Below, one piece after another: positions 60,845 through 64,000 of a DNA stretch of 64,000 bases. The notes under the pieces were generated by a model. It was not told where the DNA came from. It searched no databases and saw nothing but the letters and a program-made list of their open reading frames with translations. The DNA is taken from contig NW_027469104.1 in NCBI RefSeq assembly GCF_051020765.1, forward strand, positions 558,001-622,000. The letters run 5' to 3'. Source of the DNA: Lasioglossum baleicum. Lineage: Eukaryota > Arthropoda > Insecta > Hymenoptera > Halictidae. Positions within the stretch are counted from its first letter, which is position 1. Every line of letters begins with the position of its first letter. The position numbers and the translations under genes are program-made.

Positions 60845-62188
60845 CGTTAAGCATTATACGTTATGCGATATGCGTTATTCGTTATGCGTTATGCGTTATG
60901 CGTTATGCGTTATACGTTATGCGATATGCGTTATTCGTTATGCGTTATGCGTTATGCGTTATGCGTTATGCGTTATGCGTTATGCGTTATGCGTTATGCG
61001 TTATGCGTTATGCGTTATGCGTTATGCGTTATGCGTTATGCGTTATGCGTTATGCGTTATGCGTTATGCGTTATGCGTTATGCGTTATGCGTTATGCGTT
61101 ATGCGTTATGCGTTATGCGTTATGCGTTATGCGTTATGCGTTATGCGTTATGCGTTATGCGTTATGCGTTATGCGTTATGCGTTATGCGTTATGCGTTAT
61201 GCGTTATGCGTTATGCGTTATGCGTTATGCGTTATGCGTTATTCGTTATGCGTTATGCGTTATGCGTTATGCGTTATGCGTTATGCGTTATCCGTTATGC
61301 GTTATCCGTTATGCGTTACGCGTTATGCGTTATGCGTTATGCGTTATGCGTTATGCGTTATGCGTTATGCGTTATGCGTTATGCGTTATGCGTTATGCGT
61401 TATGCGTTATGCGTTATGCGTTATGCGTCATGCGTCATGCGTTATGCGTTATGCGTTATGCGTTATGCGTTATGCGTTATGCGTTATGCGTTATGCGTTA
61501 TGCGTTATGCGTTATGCGTTATGCGTTATGCGTTATTCGTTATGCGTTATGCGTTATGCGTTATGCGTTATGCGTTATGCGTTATGCGTTATGCGTTATG
61601 CGTTATGCGTTATGCGTTACGCGTTCTGCGTTATGCGTTATGCGTTAAGCGTTATACGTTATGCGATATGCGTTATTCGTTATGCGTTATGCGTTATGCG
61701 TTATGCGTTGTGGGTTATCCGTTATGCGTCATGCGTTATCCGTTATGCGTTATGCGTTATGCGTTATGCGTTATCCGTTATCCGTTATGCGTTACGCGTT
61801 ATGCGTCATGCGTTATGCGTTATGCGTTATGCGTTATGCGTCATGCGTCATGCGTTATGCGTTATGCGTTATGCGTTATGCGTTATGCGTTATGCGTCAT
61901 GCGTTATGCGTTATGCGTTATGCGTTATGCGTCATGCGTCATGCGTTATGCGTTATGCGTTATGCGTTATGCGTTATGCGTTATGCGTTATGCGTTATGC
62001 GTTATGCGTTATGCGTTATGCGTTATGCGTTATGCGTTATGCGTTATGCGTTATGCGTTATGCGTTATGCGTTATGCGTTATTCGTTATGCGTTATGCGT
62101 TATGCGTTATGCGTTATGCGTTATGCGTTATGCGTTATGCGTTATGCGTTATGCGTTATGCGTTATGCGTTATGCGTTATGCGTTATG
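60845..62188 (+). repeat. Double A (cattata form) and complex block 12
   Basis: The first G7A unit of the double A is cattata (60852-60858). Then a run, G7T, G7C pair, T6C, CAT pair, G7T, T6C-A5C, A block, GTG C form with adjacent G7C units (61771), two CAT pairs, G7T and cores. Confidence 0.9.
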
Positions 62189-62405
62189 ACTTTTTCATTG
62201 AGCGTTATGCGTTATGCGTAATGCGTTATGCATTATGCGTTATGCGTTATGCGTAATGCGTTATGAGTAATGTGTCATGCGTTATGCGTTATGGACTATG
62301 CTTTATGCGTTATGCGTTATGGGTTATCCGTTATGCGTCATGCGTTATCCGTTATGGACTATGCTTTATGCGTTGTGCGTTATGGGTTATCCGTTATGCG
62401 TCATG
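62189..62405 (+). repeat. P-double module 47 (A5G variant)
   Basis: Copy of module 43, exactly 5,306 bases (758 units) downstream. Last P module in the window. Confidence 0.93.
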
Positions 62406-64000
62406 CGTTATGCGTTATGCGTTATGCGTTATGCGTTATGCGTTATGCGTTATGCGTTATGCGTTATGCGTTATGCGTTATGCGTTATGCGTTATGCGTT
62501 ATCCGTTATGCGTTACGCGTTATGCGTTATGCGTTATGCGTTATGCGTTATGCGTCATGCGTTATCCGTTATACGTTATGCGTTATGCGTTATGCGTTAT
62601 GCGTTATGCGTTTTGCGTTATGCGTTATGCGTTATGCGTTATGCGTTATGCGTTATGCGTTATGCGTTATGCGTTATGCGTTATGCGTTATGCGTTATGC
62701 GTTATGCGTTATGCGTTATGCGTTATGCGTTATGCGTTATGCGTTATGCGTTATGCGTTATGCGTTATGCGTTATGCGTTATGCGTTATGCGTTATGCGT
62801 TATGCGTTATGCGTTATGCGTTATGCGTTATGCGTTATGCGTTATGCGTTATGCGTTATGCGTTATGCGTTATGCGTTATGCGTTATGCGTTATGCGTTA
62901 TGCGTTATGCGTTATGCGTTATGCGTTATGCGTTATGCGTTATGCGTTATGCGTTATGCGTTATGCGTTATGCGTTAAGCATTATACGTTATGCGATATG
63001 CGTTATTCGTTATGCGTTATGCGTTATGCGTTATGCGTTATACGTTATGCGATATGCGTTATTCGTTATGCGTTATGCGTTATGCGTTATGCGTTATGCG
63101 TTATGCGTTATGCGTTATGCGTTATGCGTTATGCGTTATGCGTTATGCGTTATGCGTTATGCGTTATGCGTTATGCGTTATGCGTTATGCGTTATGCGTT
63201 ATGCGTTATGCGTTATGCGTTATGCGTTATGCGTTATGCGTTATGCGTTATGCGTTATGCGTTATGCGTTATGCGTTATGCGTTATGCGTTATGCGTTAT
63301 GCGTTATGCTGTATGCGTTATGCGTTATGCGTTATGCGTTATGCGTTATGCGTTATGCGTTATTCGTTATGCGTTATGCGTTATGCGTTATGCGTTATGC
63401 GTTATGCGTTATCCGTTATGCGTTATCCGTTATGCGTTACGCGTTATGCGTTATGCGTTATGCGTTATGCGTTATGCGTTATGCGTTATGCGTTATGCGT
63501 TATGCGTTATGCGTTATGCGTTATGCGTTATGCGTTATGCGTCATGCGTCATGCGTTATGCGTTATGCGTTATGCGTTATGCGTTATGCGTTATGCGTTA
63601 TGCGTTATGCGTTATGCGTTATGCGTTATGCGTTATGCGTTATGCGTTATGCGTTATTCGTTATGCGTTATGCGTTATGCGTTATGCGTTATGCGTTATG
63701 CGTTATGCGTTATGCGTTATGCGTTATGCGTTATGCGTTACGCGTTCTGCGTTATGCGTTATGCGTTAAGCGTTATACGTTATGCGATATGCGTTATTCG
63801 TTATGCGTTATGCGTTATGCGTTGTGGGTTATCCGTTATGCGTCATGCGTTATCCGTTATGCGTTATGCGTTATGCGTTATGCGTTATCCGTTATCCGTT
63901 ATGCGTTACGCGTTATGCGTCATGCGTTATGCGTTATGCGTTATGCGTTATGCGTCATGCGTCATGCGTTATGCGTTATGCGTTATGCGTTATGCGTTAT
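62406..64000 (+). repeat. Terminal complex block, partly repeating 57100 and 60845
   Basis: G7C-T6C, T4C-G7C-G7A, A5T (62609-62615), 51 cores, double A with cattata (62973-63063), a run with a private ctgtatg unit (about 63308), G7T, G7C pair, T6C, CAT pair, G7T, T6C-A5C, A block, GTG C form with adjacent G7C units and a CAT pair. The window ends in cores, so the array continues. Confidence 0.9.

Larger units (their letters stand above)
1..64000 (+). repeat. Heptamer satellite array (unit cgttatg), fills window
   Basis: The sequence is an unbroken head-to-tail array of the 7-base unit cgttatg and its single or double substitution variants. Both ends of the window lie inside the array. The register holds throughout: the unit's cytosine sits at positions equal to 1 modulo 7 at base 1, at 30 kb and at 63,995. 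I see no inverted segment, transposon, RNA gene, or sequence of more than 14 bases unlike the unit. The core is 3/7 G+C, has one CpG per unit, and the + strand is 5/7 G+T. The + strand reads MRYALCV in all three frames and the complement has a stop every 21 bases, so long open frames carry no coding information. Function is unknown; a satellite DNA is the best class. Confidence 0.98.

Noticed and set aside
12..62189. Long + strand open frames (up to about 1,047 codons) as protein genes
   Set aside because: Every frame is open because the core heptamer lacks stops in all three phases. The frames overlap each other completely, encode the same heptapeptide, start at arbitrary ATGs that recur in every unit, and end wherever a T6A, T4A or 14-mer variant happens to make a stop.
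3053..62202. T5 tract in the 14-mer as an RNA polymerase III terminator or a bacterial terminator
   Set aside because: No tRNA-like or other promoter elements lie upstream and no hairpin precedes the T run; the tract alone is too weak a signal.
3127..62256. Short frames beginning M-S-N-V-S at each P module as a conserved small protein
   Set aside because: The frame is just the P module read from one ATG; two shifted frames over the same bases are equally open, and length varies with the following core run. No ribosome-binding or Kozak context distinguishes it.
575..63063. TATA-like or -10-like boxes in A blocks (G7A and T3A units)
   Set aside because: The A/T-rich hexamers follow from the unit's own composition and recur with no gene downstream.
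1..64000. CRISPR array
   Set aside because: There are no unique spacers; the intervals between variant units are core heptamers, and the unit is far shorter than a CRISPR repeat.
1..64000. Telomere or telomere-like repeat
   Set aside because: The + strand is G/T-rich, but the unit has no run of G, matches no telomeric repeat I know, and carries extensive internal higher-order structure unlike a telomerase product.
1..64000. Cyanobacterial STRR heptamer repeat as the firm identity
   Set aside because: The unit length fits, but known STRR tracts are short and interspersed between genes; a 64 kb array with 2-3 kb higher-order copies and no gene does not fit well. Kept only as a weak alternative.
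1..64000. Inverted repeats, hairpins or cruciforms
   Set aside because: The unit is not self-complementary and no segment in the opposite orientation was seen; the only palindromes are six-base sites created at T6C and G2A units.
1..64000. Wholly artificial or misassembled sequence
   Set aside because: Ordered variant modules, shared private substitutions and nested duplications are what a real evolving satellite shows. Exact copy number and the unbroken register could still be affected by assembly or polishing, so this is not fully excluded.

Overview
The whole 64 kb window is one tandem repeat and I find no gene in it. The unit is the heptamer cgttatg, written here with cytosine as position 1. 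It runs in one orientation from the first base to the last: 9,142 full units plus six bases. At every variant unit, module start and open-frame start I placed, the register is unchanged (the unit's cytosine sits at positions equal to 1 modulo 7). All departures I found are substitutions inside a heptamer, changes in the number of whole heptamers, or a 14-base (two-heptamer) replacement. Open frames appear on the + strand only because the core heptamer has no stop codon in any of the three frames; each frame reads the same heptapeptide MRYALCV. The complement carries TAA every 21 bases in every frame.

Notation: core = cgttatg; a variant unit is named by its substitution, so T6A means base 6 changed from t to a. 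Recurring modules are as follows. A block (35 bp): units T6A, G7A, core, T3A, G7T. Double A (91 bp): an A block, four cores, then G7A, core, T3A, G7T. CAT pair: two T4C units. GTG block: A5G, C1G with G7A or G7C, core, T4C, G7C, and further G7C units ending in T6C. CATTACG module (63 bp): C1T, A5G, G2A+T6C, C1G, T3A, two cores, T6C, A5C. CTTTACG lead (49 bp): C1T, A5G, G2T+T6C, C1G, T3A, two cores. P (punctuation) module: a 14-mer (acttttt then cattgag), T4A and G2A units, agtaatg, tgtcatg, then gactatg and ctttatg. P-double repeats the gactatg part once (217 bp); P-direct ends in A5G, C1G+G7C, core, T6C (154 bp); P-B ends in A5G or core, C1G+G7C, core, T4C, G7C; P-bare stops at tgtcatg (91 bp).

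Layout. 1-10.2 kb: complex blocks rich in A, GTG(A form), CAT and CATTACG modules, with P modules at 3.05-6.57 kb. 10.2-20.7 kb: long uninterrupted core runs (the longest is 121 units) separated by double A blocks and P modules. 21.2-33.7 kb: a clear higher-order repeat with copies of about 2.2-3.1 kb, each opening with P-double, a run, a CTTTACG lead and P-direct. 33.7-48.5 kb: P-B modules and degenerate P modules lacking the 14-mer, with two paralogous blocks. 48.5-64 kb: dense GTG(C form), CAT and CATTACG blocks with three P modules sharing a tgtcaag substitution and two recent segmental duplications.

Organism: not identifiable from the sequence. A single-orientation simple satellite with higher-order structure and nested duplications looks most like eukaryotic heterochromatin resolved by long reads. 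Heptanucleotide repeats (STRR) also occur in filamentous cyanobacteria, but I know of none this long, so that remains a weaker alternative. Array length and run lengths depend on assembly correctness.
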